In this document: piece after piece, positions 41,739 to 51,019 of the stretch | Layout: every line of letters begins with the position of its first letter | How positions within the stretch are numbered: position 1 is the stretch's first letter | Program-made: the position numbers and the translations under genes | The notes under the pieces: generated by a model | The model's database searches: none | The model's input: only the letters and a program-made list of their open reading frames with translations | What the model was told of the DNA's origin: nothing | Assembly: GCF_007673235.1 (NCBI RefSeq) | Contig: NZ_VDZH01000002.1 | Location: 165,327-229,326 of the forward strand | DNA from: Curtobacterium pusillum | Lineage (GTDB): Bacteria; Actinomycetota; Actinomycetes; Actinomycetales; Microbacteriaceae | Length of the DNA stretch: 64,000 nt | Direction: 5' to 3'

Positions 41739-42728
41739 GTGAGCACTCCGCGCGTGTACGTCATCCACGAGAACCCCGAGTGGTTCCCGCCGCTCGCCGC
41801 TGCCTTCGAGGCCGAGGGCGTCCCCGTCGAGGAGATCCTCCTGACCGAGGGGCAGATCGACCTCGCCGCCGATCCCGAACCGGGCGTCTACTGGTCCCGC
41901 ATGTCGGCGTCGAGCCACACCCGCGGCCACGAGCACTCGAAGGAGTACACCCGCGCGGTCCTCGGCTGGCTCGAGCGAGCGGGTCGCCAGGTCGTCGGCG
42001 GCAGCCACGTCCTCGAGCTCGAGGTCTCGAAGGTCGCCCAGCACGGCTTGCTCAAGAACGCCGGGTTCGACGTGCCCCGCACGACCGCTGTGTTCGGCAC
42101 GACGACGCTCAAGCAGGCCGCGCGCACCTTCACGGACGGCCAGGACGTCCCGTTCATCACGAAGCACAACCAGGGCGGCAAGGGCCTCGGCGTCCGTCGC
42201 TTCGACTCGCTCGCCGAGTTCGACGCCTACGTCGACAGCCCGGAGTTCGAGGAGCCCGTCGACGGCATCACCCTGCTGCAGGAGTACCTGACGGCCCGCG
42301 AGCCGTTCATCACCCGCGTCGAGTTCGTCGGCGGCGAGTTCGTCTACGCCGTCCGCGTGGACACGAGCGCCGGCAGCTTCGAGCTGTGCCCGGCGGACGC
42401 GTGCGAGGTCCCGCAGGTCATCGCCGGGGCCGTCTGCGACGTACCCGGCGCCGGCCAGCCCAACGCCTTCGAAGTCCGCACCGAGGTCACGGCCGAGCAC
42501 CCGCTCGTCCAGCAGCTCCGCACCTTCCTGGCCGACCAGCGCATCCAGATCGCGGGCGTCGAGTTCATGGAGACCACGGACGGCCGCACGGTCGTCTACG
42601 ACATCAACACGAACACGAACTACAACCCCGCCGTCGAGGAGACGGCGCCGGCCTCCGGCCCGCGCTCCATCGCGCGGTACCTCGGTGGCCTGCTGGAGAC
42701 GCAGTACGCAGCGCAACTCACGGCCTGA
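41739..42728 (+). CDS. ATP-grasp family ligase, RimK-like
   Basis: 329 residues. The ATP-grasp core shows in FITKHNQGGKGLGVRRFDS (lid and Lys), LLQEYL, and FMETTDGRTVVYDINTNTNYNP, where the acidic metal ligands sit near VYDINTN. N-terminal VYVIHENPEWFPPLAAAFE resembles a RimK-like preATP-grasp. It probably ligates an amino acid to a peptide or protein tail. It precedes a monooxygenase gene after a family-1 palindrome, so may be in a separate transcript. Confidence 0.85.
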   Translation: MSTPRVYVIHENPEWFPPLAAAFEAEGVPVEEILLTEGQIDLAADPEPGVYWSRMSASSHTRGHEHSKEYTRAVLGWLERAGRQVVGGSHVLELEVSKVAQHGLLKNAGFDVPRTTAVFGTTTLKQAARTFTDGQDVPFITKHNQGGKGLGVRRFDSLAEFDAYVDSPEFEEPVDGITLLQEYLTAREPFITRVEFVGGEFVYAVRVDTSAGSFELCPADACEVPQVIAGAVCDVPGAGQPNAFEVRTEVTAEHPLVQQLRTFLADQRIQIAGVEFMETTDGRTVVYDINTNTNYNPAVEETAPASGPRSIARYLGGLLETQYAAQLTA

Positions 42729-42744
42729 GAACGCAAGAACCACC

Positions 42745-42786
42745 GGACTGGAGGCCCGTGGCGGGCCCGCCCCGCGCCTCCCGTCC
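42745..42786. repeat. Family-1 palindrome, copy 6
   Basis: GGACTGGAGGCCCGTGGCGG on the left, GCGCCTCCCGTCC on the right (one arm mutated). Between the ATP-grasp gene and the monooxygenase gene on the same strand. Confidence 0.8.
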
Positions 42787-42836
42787 GTTCCGCGCCCCTT
42801 CCAGGGCACTCCCCACCTCCCCAAGGAACTCACCCC

Positions 42837-43889
42837 GTGCGATTCGGATACTGGACCCCGCTCTTCGGCGGCTGGCTGCGCAACGTCGAGAACGAGCACA
42901 TGCCGGTCACCTTCGACTACGTGAAGCGCCTGGCGCAGCGCGCCGAGCGCATCGGCTTCGACCTGACGCTCGTGCCGGAGCTCAACCTCAACGACATCAA
43001 GGGCACGGCGGCGCCGTCGCTGGAGGCGTGGTCGCTCGCCGCGGCCATCGCGGCGACGACCGAGCGGCTCGAGATCATGGCGGCGATGCGCCCGGGCTAC
43101 CACCTGCCGGCCGTGACGGCGAAGCAGGCGGCGACCATCGACGACATCTCGGGTGGCCGGTTCACGTTCAACGTCGTGAGCGCGTGGTGGGCGGAGGAAG
43201 CCAAGCAGTACGGCGGGATCTTCTCCGAGCACGACGACCGGTACAAGCGCACCGCTGAGTTCGTCGAGGTCATGAAGGGGATGTGGCGGGAGACCCCGTA
43301 CTCGTTCTCGGGCGAGTACTACGACATCCAGAACGCCCACCTGGAGCCGAAGCCCCGCGTGACGCCCCGCATCTACGCCGGCGGCGAGAGCGAGGCCGGC
43401 AAGGCGGCGATCACGGGGTACGCCGACGCCTACGTCACCCACGGCGGCACGGTCGAGGAACTCCGGACGAAGATCGCCGAGATGAAGCAGCGCCGTGTCG
43501 ACGCCGGGCTGCCGCCGTTCGAGGCGTTCGGCATGGCCGCGTACGTCATCGTCCGCGAGACCGAGGACGAGGCGCAGGCCGAGCTCGCGCGCATCACCGA
43601 CGTGCAGCACGGGCAGGCGTACGAGTCGTACCAGGACTTCATCTCGAAGTCGCAGCTCGAGCACGTGCCCTCGCTGGAGGACTACTCGGTGTCGAACCGA
43701 GGCCTCCGCCCCGGGTTCGTCGGGACGCCGGAGCAGGTGGCGGCGCGGATCCGCGAGTTCGAGGACGCCGGGGTGGACACGCTGCTGCTGCAGTTCTCGC
43801 CGCAGCTCGAGGAGATGGACCGGTTCGGTGAGCAGGTCATCCCGCTGGTGCGACCGTCGGTGGCCGTGGCGTCCGGGGCGGCCGTCTGA
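42837..43889 (+). CDS. LLM class flavin-dependent oxidoreductase (SfnG/SsuD-like)
   Basis: 350-residue FMNH2-dependent monooxygenase of the luciferase superfamily. Seen: RRLAQRAERIGFDLTLVPELN-like start, ATIDDISGGRFTFNVVSAWW, EHDDRYKRTAEFVEVMKGMW, and PRIYAGGESEAGKAAI. The pattern is that of dimethylsulfone and alkanesulfonate monooxygenases, which release a sulfur compound such as sulfite or methanesulfinate. It overlaps the MetY gene by TGATG, so desulfurised sulfur could go straight to homocysteine. The substrate is inferred. GTG start; AAGGAA lies upstream. Confidence 0.88.
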   Translation: MRFGYWTPLFGGWLRNVENEHMPVTFDYVKRLAQRAERIGFDLTLVPELNLNDIKGTAAPSLEAWSLAAAIAATTERLEIMAAMRPGYHLPAVTAKQAATIDDISGGRFTFNVVSAWWAEEAKQYGGIFSEHDDRYKRTAEFVEVMKGMWRETPYSFSGEYYDIQNAHLEPKPRVTPRIYAGGESEAGKAAITGYADAYVTHGGTVEELRTKIAEMKQRRVDAGLPPFEAFGMAAYVIVRETEDEAQAELARITDVQHGQAYESYQDFISKSQLEHVPSLEDYSVSNRGLRPGFVGTPEQVAARIREFEDAGVDTLLLQFSPQLEEMDRFGEQVIPLVRPSVAVASGAAV

Positions 43890-45238
43890 TGGGCACGACC
43901 GAGGAGGAGTGGGCGTTCGAGACCCGGCAGATCCGGGCCGGGTTCAAGTCCGATCCCGGTTGGGGCGCCAACGTCCCGCCGATCGCCCAGAGTGCGGCGT
44001 TCGTCTACCCGTCCGGTGAGGACGCGGCCGACCGGTTCATGCTCAACGCGCCGGGGCACACGTACTCGCGCGTGAACAACCCGTCCGCCGCTGCGCTCGA
44101 GCGGCGCATCGCCGACCTCGAGGGCGGCGTCGGTGCGCTCGCGCTCGCCTCCGGCCAGGCGGCGACCACGCTGGCCGTGCTCGGCGTCGCGCGCGCCGGC
44201 GACCACGTCGTCTCGAGTGCGTCGCTGTACGGCGCGACGTACACGCTGTTCGCGTCGACCATGCGCGACCTCGGCATCGCGTTCACGTTCGTGCAGGACC
44301 CGACGGACCTGGAGGAGTGGGCGGCTGCCGTCCGTCCGGAGACGAAGGCGTTCTTCGGCGAGTCGATCCCGAACCCGCGCGGCGACGTCCTGGACTTCGC
44401 GGGGGTGGCCGGGGTCGCCCACGAGGCCGGTGTCCCGCTCATCGTGGACAACACGATCGCGACGCCGTACCTCGTCCGACCGATCGAGCACGGTGCGGAC
44501 ATCGTGGTGCACTCGGCGACGAAGTACCTCGCCGGCCACGGCAGTGCCATCGCGGGGCTGATCGTGGACAGCGGGAACTTCGACTGGGCCGCGCACGCCG
44601 ACCGGTACCCGCAGCTGGCCTCCACCGAGGAGTCCGGGTTCGCGAACACGAACTTCGCTTCGAAGTTCGGGCGGCGCGCATTCATCCAGCGCACCCGCTC
44701 GAAGCTGTCGGCGGACCTCGGTCCGGCGATCGCACCCTTCACCGCGTTCCTGGTGTTGCAGGGCATCCAGACGCTGTCGCTCCGGATGGACCGGCACGTG
44801 TCGAACGCTGCGGCGGTGGCCTCGTGGCTCGACGCCCACGACCAGGTGCTCGGCGTGCACTACGCGGGGCTGCCCTCGTCGCCGTGGCACCACCTGCAGC
44901 AGCGCTACGTGCCCGCCGGCCCCTCGGCGGTGCTCGCGTTCGACCTCGACGGCGGGGTCGACGCGGGGCGCCGGTTCGTCGCGGCGCTCGAGCTGTTCGA
45001 CCACGTGTCGAACATCGGCGACGTGCGGTCCCTCGTGGTGCACCCGGCGTCGACCACGCACGTGCAGATGACCTCGTCGGAGCGGGCGGCCGCGGGGGTC
45101 GGAGACGGCCTGATCCGGCTGTCGATCGGTCTCGAGCACGTCGACGACATCCTCGCCGACCTGGCGCGGGGCTTCGCGGCGGCGACATCGGGGGTCAGCC
45201 CTGCCACGTCGGGCGTCAGCCCCGCCACGTCGGGATAG
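43889..45238 (+). CDS. metY: O-acetylhomoserine sulfhydrylase / Cys-Met metabolism PLP enzyme
   Basis: 449 residues. PLP Lys in VVHSATKYLAGHGSAIAGL; also SRVNNPSAAALERRIADLEGG, ASGQAATTLAVL and GVPLIVDNTIATPYLVRPIEHG. It would make homocysteine from O-acetylhomoserine and sulfide. The C-terminus ends in a low-complexity tail, TSGVSPA repeated, coded by a 21-bp tandem repeat (45184-45235). ispE follows 10 bp downstream, so a common transcript is possible but ispE has its own -10. Confidence 0.92.
   Translation: MGTTEEEWAFETRQIRAGFKSDPGWGANVPPIAQSAAFVYPSGEDAADRFMLNAPGHTYSRVNNPSAAALERRIADLEGGVGALALASGQAATTLAVLGVARAGDHVVSSASLYGATYTLFASTMRDLGIAFTFVQDPTDLEEWAAAVRPETKAFFGESIPNPRGDVLDFAGVAGVAHEAGVPLIVDNTIATPYLVRPIEHGADIVVHSATKYLAGHGSAIAGLIVDSGNFDWAAHADRYPQLASTEESGFANTNFASKFGRRAFIQRTRSKLSADLGPAIAPFTAFLVLQGIQTLSLRMDRHVSNAAAVASWLDAHDQVLGVHYAGLPSSPWHHLQQRYVPAGPSAVLAFDLDGGVDAGRRFVAALELFDHVSNIGDVRSLVVHPASTTHVQMTSSERAAAGVGDGLIRLSIGLEHVDDILADLARGFAAATSGVSPATSGVSPATSG
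45184..45235. repeat. 21-bp tandem repeat at the MetY 3-prime end
   Basis: ACRTCGGGSGTCAGCCC-type units, two and a third copies, each coding TSGVSPA. It lies within the coding region and ends at the MetY stop. Confidence 0.7.
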
Positions 45239-45241
45239 GTT
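45236..45241 (+). promoter_or_regulatory. Leaderless -10 box of ispE
   Basis: TAGGTT, 6 nt before the ATG at 45248. It overlaps the TAG stop codon of metY (45236-45238). Confidence 0.55.
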
Positions 45242-45247
45242 GGGGGC

Positions 45248-46180
45248 ATGACCACGCTGGCCGCTCCGACCCGCGTGCGGACGCGCGCCCCCGGCAAGAT
45301 CAACGTGTACCTGTCCGTCGGGGCGCTGCAGGACGACGGCTACCACGACGTGGCGACGGCGTACCAGGCGGTCTCGCTGTACGAGGACGTCTCGGCCGAG
45401 CCGGCGGACGACTTCTCGGTCACCTTCACCGGGCCGATCGACACGAGCGGTGTGCCGGTGGACGAGTCGAACCTCGCCATCCGGGCCGCTCGGCTCGTGG
45501 CGGACGCTGCGGGCTACCGCGGTGGCGTCCGGCTGACCATCGACAAGCAGGTCCCGGTGGCCGGCGGCATGGGCGGGGGATCGGCAGATGCGGCCGCGAC
45601 GCTGCTCGCCGTCGACACGCTCTGGGGCACGGCGCTCGGGCGTGAGGAACTCCTGCGGCTCGCCGCACAGCTCGGCGCCGATGTGCCGTTCGCCTTCGCC
45701 GGCGGGACCGCGGTCGGCACGGGCCGGGGCGACGAGCTCAGCCCGGCGCTGGCGAAGGGCGAGTTCCAGTGGGTGCTCGCCCTGAGCGACGACGGGCTCT
45801 CCACCCCGGCCGTGTACCGGGCGCTCGACGAACACCGCGAGCGCTACCGTGCCGACATCGCGCCGGCGCCGACGACCCCCGTGGTCGAGGCGAACGTGCT
45901 GCAGGCCCTGCGTGCCGGCGACCCGGACCTGCTCGCGGACTGCCTGTACAACGACCTGCAGGCGCCGGCCATGCGCCTGCAGCCGCGCCTCGCGTCGACG
46001 CTCGAGATCGGCGAGAAGGCCGGTGCGCTCGCCGGGCTGGTCTCCGGCAGCGGGCCGACGGTTGCCTTCCTCGTCGCCGACCGCGATGCCGCGCTCGAAG
46101 TCCAGGTCGAGCTGAGTGCCGCGGGCATGGTGGCCGTCCGGGCAGCCGGACCGGTGCACGGCGCCCGCGTGGTGCACTGA
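45248..46180 (+). CDS. ispE: 4-diphosphocytidyl-2-C-methyl-D-erythritol kinase
   Basis: 310 residues of the GHMP kinase family, acting in the MEP pathway of isoprenoid synthesis. ATP loop [21 protein letters not shown] (near residues 98-118); [12 protein letters not shown] at the N-terminus and the C-terminal [13 protein letters not shown]. Usual length. Its common partner rsmA is 8.6 kb upstream. Confidence 0.96.
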   Translation: MTTLAAPTRVRTRAPGKINVYLSVGALQDDGYHDVATAYQAVSLYEDVSAEPADDFSVTFTGPIDTSGVPVDESNLAIRAARLVADAAGYRGGVRLTIDKQVPVAGGMGGGSADAAATLLAVDTLWGTALGREELLRLAAQLGADVPFAFAGGTAVGTGRGDELSPALAKGEFQWVLALSDDGLSTPAVYRALDEHRERYRADIAPAPTTPVVEANVLQALRAGDPDLLADCLYNDLQAPAMRLQPRLASTLEIGEKAGALAGLVSGSGPTVAFLVADRDAALEVQVELSAAGMVAVRAAGPVHGARVVH

Positions 46181-46200
46181 GCGTCGCCCCGCGCGCTTCG

Positions 46201-47862
46201 TCAGCGGCGGACGTACTCCGTGATGACCACGGTGCCGGTCTTCCAGTGCTCCTCCACCGTGAACCCGTGTGCGGCGAGGACCGACGCCGTCTCCGGCTCG
46301 ATGTTGCGCGCCTTCACCGTGCCGCCGACGAACCACACCGTGTCGATGTCGTCGAGGCGGCTCGGGATCGTCGTGGCGAGGTCACCGGTCTGGTTCCAGA
46401 GCACCCCGCTCTCGGCACCGTTCTTCCGGACGCCGAGGTCGGTCATGCCGGCGAAGGCATCGGGGTAGGAGACGCGGATGATGTCGGCCGTCGTGCCCGG
46501 GTGGCCGTACACGCTGCCGAACACGACGCCCTCGTCGGCGTCGACGCGGTTGCTGCTCCGCTCGGCGGCGATGATCGACGCGGCGCGCGCCCAGGTCGAG
46601 TCCTGCTTCGCGAGCGGTTCCTTCACGGCGACCGCGGTCGGCACCGACAGGACGAGGACGACCCCGACCGCGGCGGCGAGCAGCGCCTTCGGCCGGATCA
46701 TCGTCAGCGCGAGTGCGATGAGCAGCGCGACGAACGGCAGGCTCAGGGTCGCGTACTTCGGGGAGTAGAGGTGCTTGCCCATCGCGGTGGCGAGGACGAG
46801 CGCCGCGGTCGGGATCACCACGAGGGGGAGTGCGACGCGGACGGCCTGGGCGCGGAGCAGCGAGCGGACGGTCGCGGAGCGGCGGTGCGCCTCGACCAGG
46901 CCGCCGACGACCCCGAGCAGTACGAGGGCCCACGCGACTGCGGCGTACCAGTCGACCCCGCCGAACCACGCGGTCGCGAACACTTGCGCGCCGGTGCGCT
47001 GCCCGATCCCGGCGATCCACGCCACCTGCTTGGACTGCGAGGCGATCTCCACCACGACGGGGGACACGACCACGGCGGCGATGCCGGCGGCGACCGCCCA
47101 CCGCACCAGGGTGGCACCCGTCACGAGCGGCGGACCGGGGATGCGCGCCGACCGGGAGACCGTCGCCCGGCGAAGTGACGTCCGTCGAGCGAGCATCGTC
47201 CAGAGCAGCGTGACGGCGTGCGCGACGACGGCGAGCGACAGGTAGACGTTGAAGGTCACGGCGACGAGGGCGAGCGCGCCGTACGCCACCCACCAGTGCA
47301 GGCTGCGGCCGGTGCGGGTCCGGCGCACCGCGGTCATCCCGACGAGCGTCAGGCACACCGCGAGCGTCGTGATCGTCGCGTACGGACGCCCCTCGGACCC
47401 GGCCCACTGCACCCGGGGGAGCGCGAGGAACACGATGCCGGCGGTGATCCCGAGTCGGCGTCCGCCGAGTCGTCGTCCGAGTGCCACGAGGAGCCCGGCT
47501 GCGACGCCCACGGCGAGGGCACTCGGGAACCGCAGCGTGAACGGCGTGTACCCGACGAGCCAGAACCAGACGTGCATCAGGGCGTAGTAGAGCCCGTGCA
47601 CCGCGTCGACACTGTGGAGTTCGGCCCAGAGCTGGGCCCAGGTCCGCTGCGCACTCGTGACCGTGGCGGCCTCGTCGTACCAGAGCGACGGCACCCAGGC
47701 GAAGGCCGCGGCGACGAGCACCCCGAGGGCACCGATCGTGAGCTCGGGCGTGCGGACGACGGCGAGCCCGATGCTCGACACGAGCCGTCGGGAACGAGTG
47801 CGGACCGGTGCGAGCCCCGTCGTGCGGGGGACGCTGATGGTGCCGGTCCGGGGAGTGCTCAC
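46201..47862 (-). CDS. Polyprenyl-phosphomannose-type mannosyltransferase (GT39-like)
   Basis: 553-residue membrane protein of the GT-C fold with about ten transmembrane segments. The DE motif in the first outer loop is WYDEAATVTSAQRTW, with SEGRPYATIT later. It probably adds a sugar from polyprenyl-phosphate-sugar to an envelope acceptor. TACCGT at 47870-47875, 7 nt from the GTG, sets the start. A C-terminal outer domain of about 120 residues follows the last span. Confidence 0.85.
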   Translation of the reverse strand: MSTPRTGTISVPRTTGLAPVRTRSRRLVSSIGLAVVRTPELTIGALGVLVAAAFAWVPSLWYDEAATVTSAQRTWAQLWAELHSVDAVHGLYYALMHVWFWLVGYTPFTLRFPSALAVGVAAGLLVALGRRLGGRRLGITAGIVFLALPRVQWAGSEGRPYATITTLAVCLTLVGMTAVRRTRTGRSLHWWVAYGALALVAVTFNVYLSLAVVAHAVTLLWTMLARRTSLRRATVSRSARIPGPPLVTGATLVRWAVAAGIAAVVVSPVVVEIASQSKQVAWIAGIGQRTGAQVFATAWFGGVDWYAAVAWALVLLGVVGGLVEAHRRSATVRSLLRAQAVRVALPLVVIPTAALVLATAMGKHLYSPKYATLSLPFVALLIALALTMIRPKALLAAAVGVVLVLSVPTAVAVKEPLAKQDSTWARAASIIAAERSSNRVDADEGVVFGSVYGHPGTTADIIRVSYPDAFAGMTDLGVRKNGAESGVLWNQTGDLATTIPSRLDDIDTVWFVGGTVKARNIEPETASVLAAHGFTVEEHWKTGTVVITEYVRR

Positions 47863-47930
47863 GGACTGGACGGTAGCCGGGGCGTCTGGACAGGTGCCCG
47901 GCAGGAGGCCTGCCGACACTGAGAGTTCCA

Positions 47931-47942
47931 CATACCGGTATG
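47931..47942. promoter_or_regulatory. 12-bp palindrome before the molybdenum operon
   Basis: CATACCGGTATG lies 11 bp upstream of the ATG of the HTH-TOBE gene and overlaps a -10-like TATGGT (47938-47943). Likely operator of the operon. Confidence 0.55.
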
Positions 47943-47953
47943 GTGCGAACACC

Positions 47954-48361
47954 ATGACGAAGCTCCGCATCCGCGACGCCGCGCGGTACCTCGGCGTCAG
48001 CGACGACACCGTCCGGCGACTGGTCGACGGCGGGACCTTCACCCGGGACGTCGACGCCTCCGGCCGGACGGTGGTGGACGGCGCGGAACTCGCCGCCCAC
48101 ATCCGCGGTCGGGGCGAGCAGCTCGACGACCCGTCCGGCACGCGGAGCTCCGCCCGGAACCGGTTCGTCGGCATCGTCACCGCGCTCACGGTCGACGGCG
48201 TGATGGCGCAGGTGGAACTGCAGAGCGGTCCGCACCGGGTCGTCTCGCTGATGAGCGCCGAAGCCGTCCACGACCTGGGGCTCGAGGTCGGCGCCGTCGC
48301 GGTGGCCTCGGTGAAGGCGACGATGGTGTCGGTCGAGGTCCCCGCGGAGCCCGCACCGTGA
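47954..48361 (+). CDS. HTH-TOBE molybdopterin/molybdate-binding regulator-like protein
   Basis: 135 residues. N-terminal MerR/excisionase-type HTH: LRIRDAARYLGVSDDTVRRLVDGGTF. C-terminal TOBE (Mop) domain: ARNRFVGIVTALTVDGVMAQVELQSG, the usual molybdate- or oxoanion-binding fold. It is the first gene of a coupled run with moeB, modA, modB, modC and chaA. The palindrome upstream suggests it may regulate its own operon in response to molybdate, but the TOBE unit may only store molybdate. Confidence 0.85.
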   Translation: MTKLRIRDAARYLGVSDDTVRRLVDGGTFTRDVDASGRTVVDGAELAAHIRGRGEQLDDPSGTRSSARNRFVGIVTALTVDGVMAQVELQSGPHRVVSLMSAEAVHDLGLEVGAVAVASVKATMVSVEVPAEPAP

Positions 48362-49413
48362 CGAGCGACGCACGGCGACGCCTGACCTCCCGGACCGCTG
48401 CGCTCGAGGGCGCGGGGGAGCGGGCCGTCCGAGCGCTCGCCGACGCGAGCGTCCTGGTGGTCGGTGCCGGTGGACTCGGCGCGCCGGTGCTGACGTACCT
48501 CGCGGGCGCCGGGCTGCGTCGGGTCACGATCGTCGACCACGACGTCGTCGACACGTCGAACCTCGCACGGCAGACCCTCTTCGCAGCGGCGGACGTCGGC
48601 CTCCCGAAGGCCGAGTGCGCCGCGGAACGGGTGCGTGGCGTCGACCCGGAGCTCGAGGTCGTCGCGCTCGCCGAGCCGTTCCGGCCGGACCACGTCACCG
48701 GGCACGACGTCGTGGTCGACGCCGCGGACAGCGTCGAGGTCACACGCGCGATCTCGGACGCGTGCTCCCGCGCCGGCATCCCGTTCGTGTGGGGCACGGT
48801 GCTCGGGCTCGACGGGCAGGTCTCGGTCTTCCATGACAGTGGTTCGGAGCCGATCGACTTCCACGACCTGCACCCGGACGCACTGCCCGACGAGGGCTCC
48901 TGCGCGCTCGACGGCGTGCTGCCCGCACTGTGCGGGGCGGTCGGCTCGGTGATGGCCGCACAGGTCACCGCCCTCGTCGCGGGGATCGGCGAGCCGTTGC
49001 TCGGCCGGGTCCTCACCGTCGACGCCCGGCGGTGGCGCTGGACCGAGAGCACCCTCCGCCGGGGGCCCGCGTCCCGCCGCCCGGCTGCGCAGGTCGACGA
49101 CGCCCCGCCGCGGATCGCCCCGGCTGCGCTCGCCGAACGGCTGCGCGACGATCGCGGACGTCCGCTCCTGGTCGACGTCCGGACCCCGGGCGAACTCGCC
49201 ACCGGGACCATCCCGGGCAGCCTGCGGCCCGAGGACCTGACGGACCCGAGCGCACCGGTGGTGGTCGTCTGTGCCAGCGGCGTCCGCGCCACCGCCTGGG
49301 CCCGAGCTGCTCGTGCGGCGGGTCGGTCGGCGACGGTCCTCGACGGCGGCATCGAGGCCTGGCGGCGAGAAGGCGGCGCGATATCCGCACACGCGGATAC
49401 AATCGCCGAATGA
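48358..49413 (+). CDS. moeB: MoeB/ThiF-type adenylyltransferase with C-terminal rhodanese domain
   Basis: 351 residues. ATP-binding VVGAGGLGAPVLTYLAGAG and adenylation region DHDVVDTSNLARQTLF, then PDEGSCALDGVLPALCGAVGSVMAAQ. The C-terminal rhodanese domain (PLLVDVRTPGELATGTIPGS, VCASGVRATAWARAARAAG, active-site Cys) would supply sulfur. Together they activate MoaD for molybdopterin synthase. It overlaps its upstream and downstream neighbours by 4 nt each. Confidence 0.92.
   Translation: MTSDARRRLTSRTAALEGAGERAVRALADASVLVVGAGGLGAPVLTYLAGAGLRRVTIVDHDVVDTSNLARQTLFAAADVGLPKAECAAERVRGVDPELEVVALAEPFRPDHVTGHDVVVDAADSVEVTRAISDACSRAGIPFVWGTVLGLDGQVSVFHDSGSEPIDFHDLHPDALPDEGSCALDGVLPALCGAVGSVMAAQVTALVAGIGEPLLGRVLTVDARRWRWTESTLRRGPASRRPAAQVDDAPPRIAPAALAERLRDDRGRPLLVDVRTPGELATGTIPGSLRPEDLTDPSAPVVVVCASGVRATAWARAARAAGRSATVLDGGIEAWRREGGAISAHADTIAE
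49382..49399. promoter_or_regulatory. Dyad at the moeB-modA junction
   Basis: TATCCGC-ACAC-GCGGATA, 7-bp arms, within the 3-prime end of moeB and 10 bp upstream of the modA ATG. Outer GCGAT/ATCGC add to the symmetry. Possibly a second regulatory site or an mRNA hairpin that tunes modA translation. Confidence 0.45.
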
Positions 49414-50231
49414 AGACGCACAAGCGGGACGTCACGCTACTCGTCGCCGCAGCCGCACTCGCAGTGATCGGCCTCGCGGGCTGCTCGATGACCGGATCGG
49501 GCGCGACGGCCGAGTCCACCGCGACGACCGGCACCGCCAGCGCCACCACCGGCCCGACGGGGAAGATCACCGTGTTCGCCGCGGCATCGCTGCAGCAGAC
49601 GTTCACGACGCTCGGCAAGCAGTACGAGGACGCCCACCCCGGCACCTCGATCACGTTCTCGTTCGCCGGATCGAGCGACCTCGTCACGCAGATCCGCAAC
49701 GGTGCCCCGGCGGACGTGTTCGCCTCCGCCGACGAGGCGAACATGGACAAGATCGTGAAGACCGACGTCGCGCCGGGATCACCGAAGGACTTCGCCACGA
49801 ACGTCCTCGAGATCGCGGTCGCTCCCGGCAATCCGAAGGGGATCACCGACCTCGACGACCTGACGTCGTCCGACGTGCAGCTCGTGACGTGCGCCGCACC
49901 GGTGCCGTGCGGCGCCGCGACCGCCAAGGTGGAGCAGGCCAGCGGCGTGGACCTCAAACCGGTCAGCGAGGAGCAGTCGGTGACCGACGTCCTCGGCAAG
50001 GTCGAGTCGGGGCAGGCCGACGCCGGGCTCGTCTACGTCACGGACGTGAAGGGCGCCGACGGCAAGGTCGACGGTGTCCCGTTCGACGCCTCGAGCAAGG
50101 CCGTCAACACCTACCCGATCGGCGTGCTGAAGGACGCGGGCAACCCTGAGCTCGCGGCGGCGTTCACGGCCTACGTCCGGTCGGACGCCGGCCAGAAGGT
50201 GCTCGCCGACGCGGGCTTCGGGGCGCCGTGA
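49410..50231 (+). CDS. modA: Molybdate ABC transporter substrate-binding lipoprotein
   Basis: 273 residues. Lipobox VIGLAGCSM near residue 25; ModA signatures [21 protein letters not shown] and [28 protein letters not shown] binds the oxoanion region. ATGA overlap with moeB. Exported and anchored to the membrane. Followed by modB and modC. Confidence 0.95.
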   Translation: MKTHKRDVTLLVAAAALAVIGLAGCSMTGSGATAESTATTGTASATTGPTGKITVFAAASLQQTFTTLGKQYEDAHPGTSITFSFAGSSDLVTQIRNGAPADVFASADEANMDKIVKTDVAPGSPKDFATNVLEIAVAPGNPKGITDLDDLTSSDVQLVTCAAPVPCGAATAKVEQASGVDLKPVSEEQSVTDVLGKVESGQADAGLVYVTDVKGADGKVDGVPFDASSKAVNTYPIGVLKDAGNPELAAAFTAYVRSDAGQKVLADAGFGAP

Positions 50232-51019
50232 CCCGTGGCCGGGCCCCGGTGCCGTGGTGGCTCCCGGTCCCGGCGGTGCTCGGCGGCCTGTTCGTCGTGG
50301 TGCCCGTGCTCGCGATGGTCGGCCGCGTCGACTGGCGTTCGTTCGGTGCGCTCGTCACGTCGCCCGCGTCCCTGAGCGCCCTCGGCCTGAGCCTGGGCAC
50401 CGCGGCGGCCGCGACGGGCATCGCGTTCGTGCTCGGCTACCCGCTCGCCGTCCTCTTCGCGCGCTCGACCTCGCGGTGGGTCGGTGTCGCCCGGGCGCTC
50501 GTCCTGCTGCCCCTGGTGCTGCCGCCGGTCGTGGGCGGGCTGGCGCTCCTCGCGGCGTTCGGCCGCCTCGGTGTCGTCGGGGCGTTCCTCGACGACCACG
50601 GCCTCCGCATCGCGTTCACCACGACCGCCGTCGTCATCGCGCAGACGTTCGTCGCGATGCCGTTCCTGGTGTCGTCGATCGAGGGTGCGCTCCGCGTCGG
50701 CGGTGATCGGTTCGAACGCGTGGCGGCGACGCTCGGTGCCGGTCCGACCCGCACGTTCCTCACCGTCACGACGCCGCGGGTCCTGCCGGGCATCCTGTCC
50801 GGACTCGTCCTCTGCTTCGCCCGTGCCCTCGGCGAGTTCGGTGCGACCCTGACGTTCGCGGGCAGTCTGCAGGGCGTGACCCGCACCCTGCCCCTCGAGA
50901 TCTACCTGCAGCGGGAGATCGACCCGGACACGGCCGTCGCGCTCGCCCTCGTGCTCGTGGTGGTCGCGCTCGTCGTGATCGGGGCCTCGGCCCTCCGGAC
51001 CCGGGCGGTCGTCGCGTGA
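50228..51019 (+). CDS. modB: Molybdate ABC transporter permease
   Basis: 263 residues, about five to six transmembrane segments. The EAA-like loop is in [29 protein letters not shown], and [27 protein letters not shown] is the ModB signature. GTGA overlap at both ends. Confidence 0.95.
   Translation: MTRGRAPVPWWLPVPAVLGGLFVVVPVLAMVGRVDWRSFGALVTSPASLSALGLSLGTAAAATGIAFVLGYPLAVLFARSTSRWVGVARALVLLPLVLPPVVGGLALLAAFGRLGVVGAFLDDHGLRIAFTTTAVVIAQTFVAMPFLVSSIEGALRVGGDRFERVAATLGAGPTRTFLTVTTPRVLPGILSGLVLCFARALGEFGATLTFAGSLQGVTRTLPLEIYLQREIDPDTAVALALVLVVVALVVIGASALRTRAVVA

Noticed and set aside
42729..42836. SAM riboswitch before the monooxygenase-metY pair
   Set aside because: The 108-bp gap is mostly a family-1 palindrome; the conserved SAM riboswitch cores are not visible.
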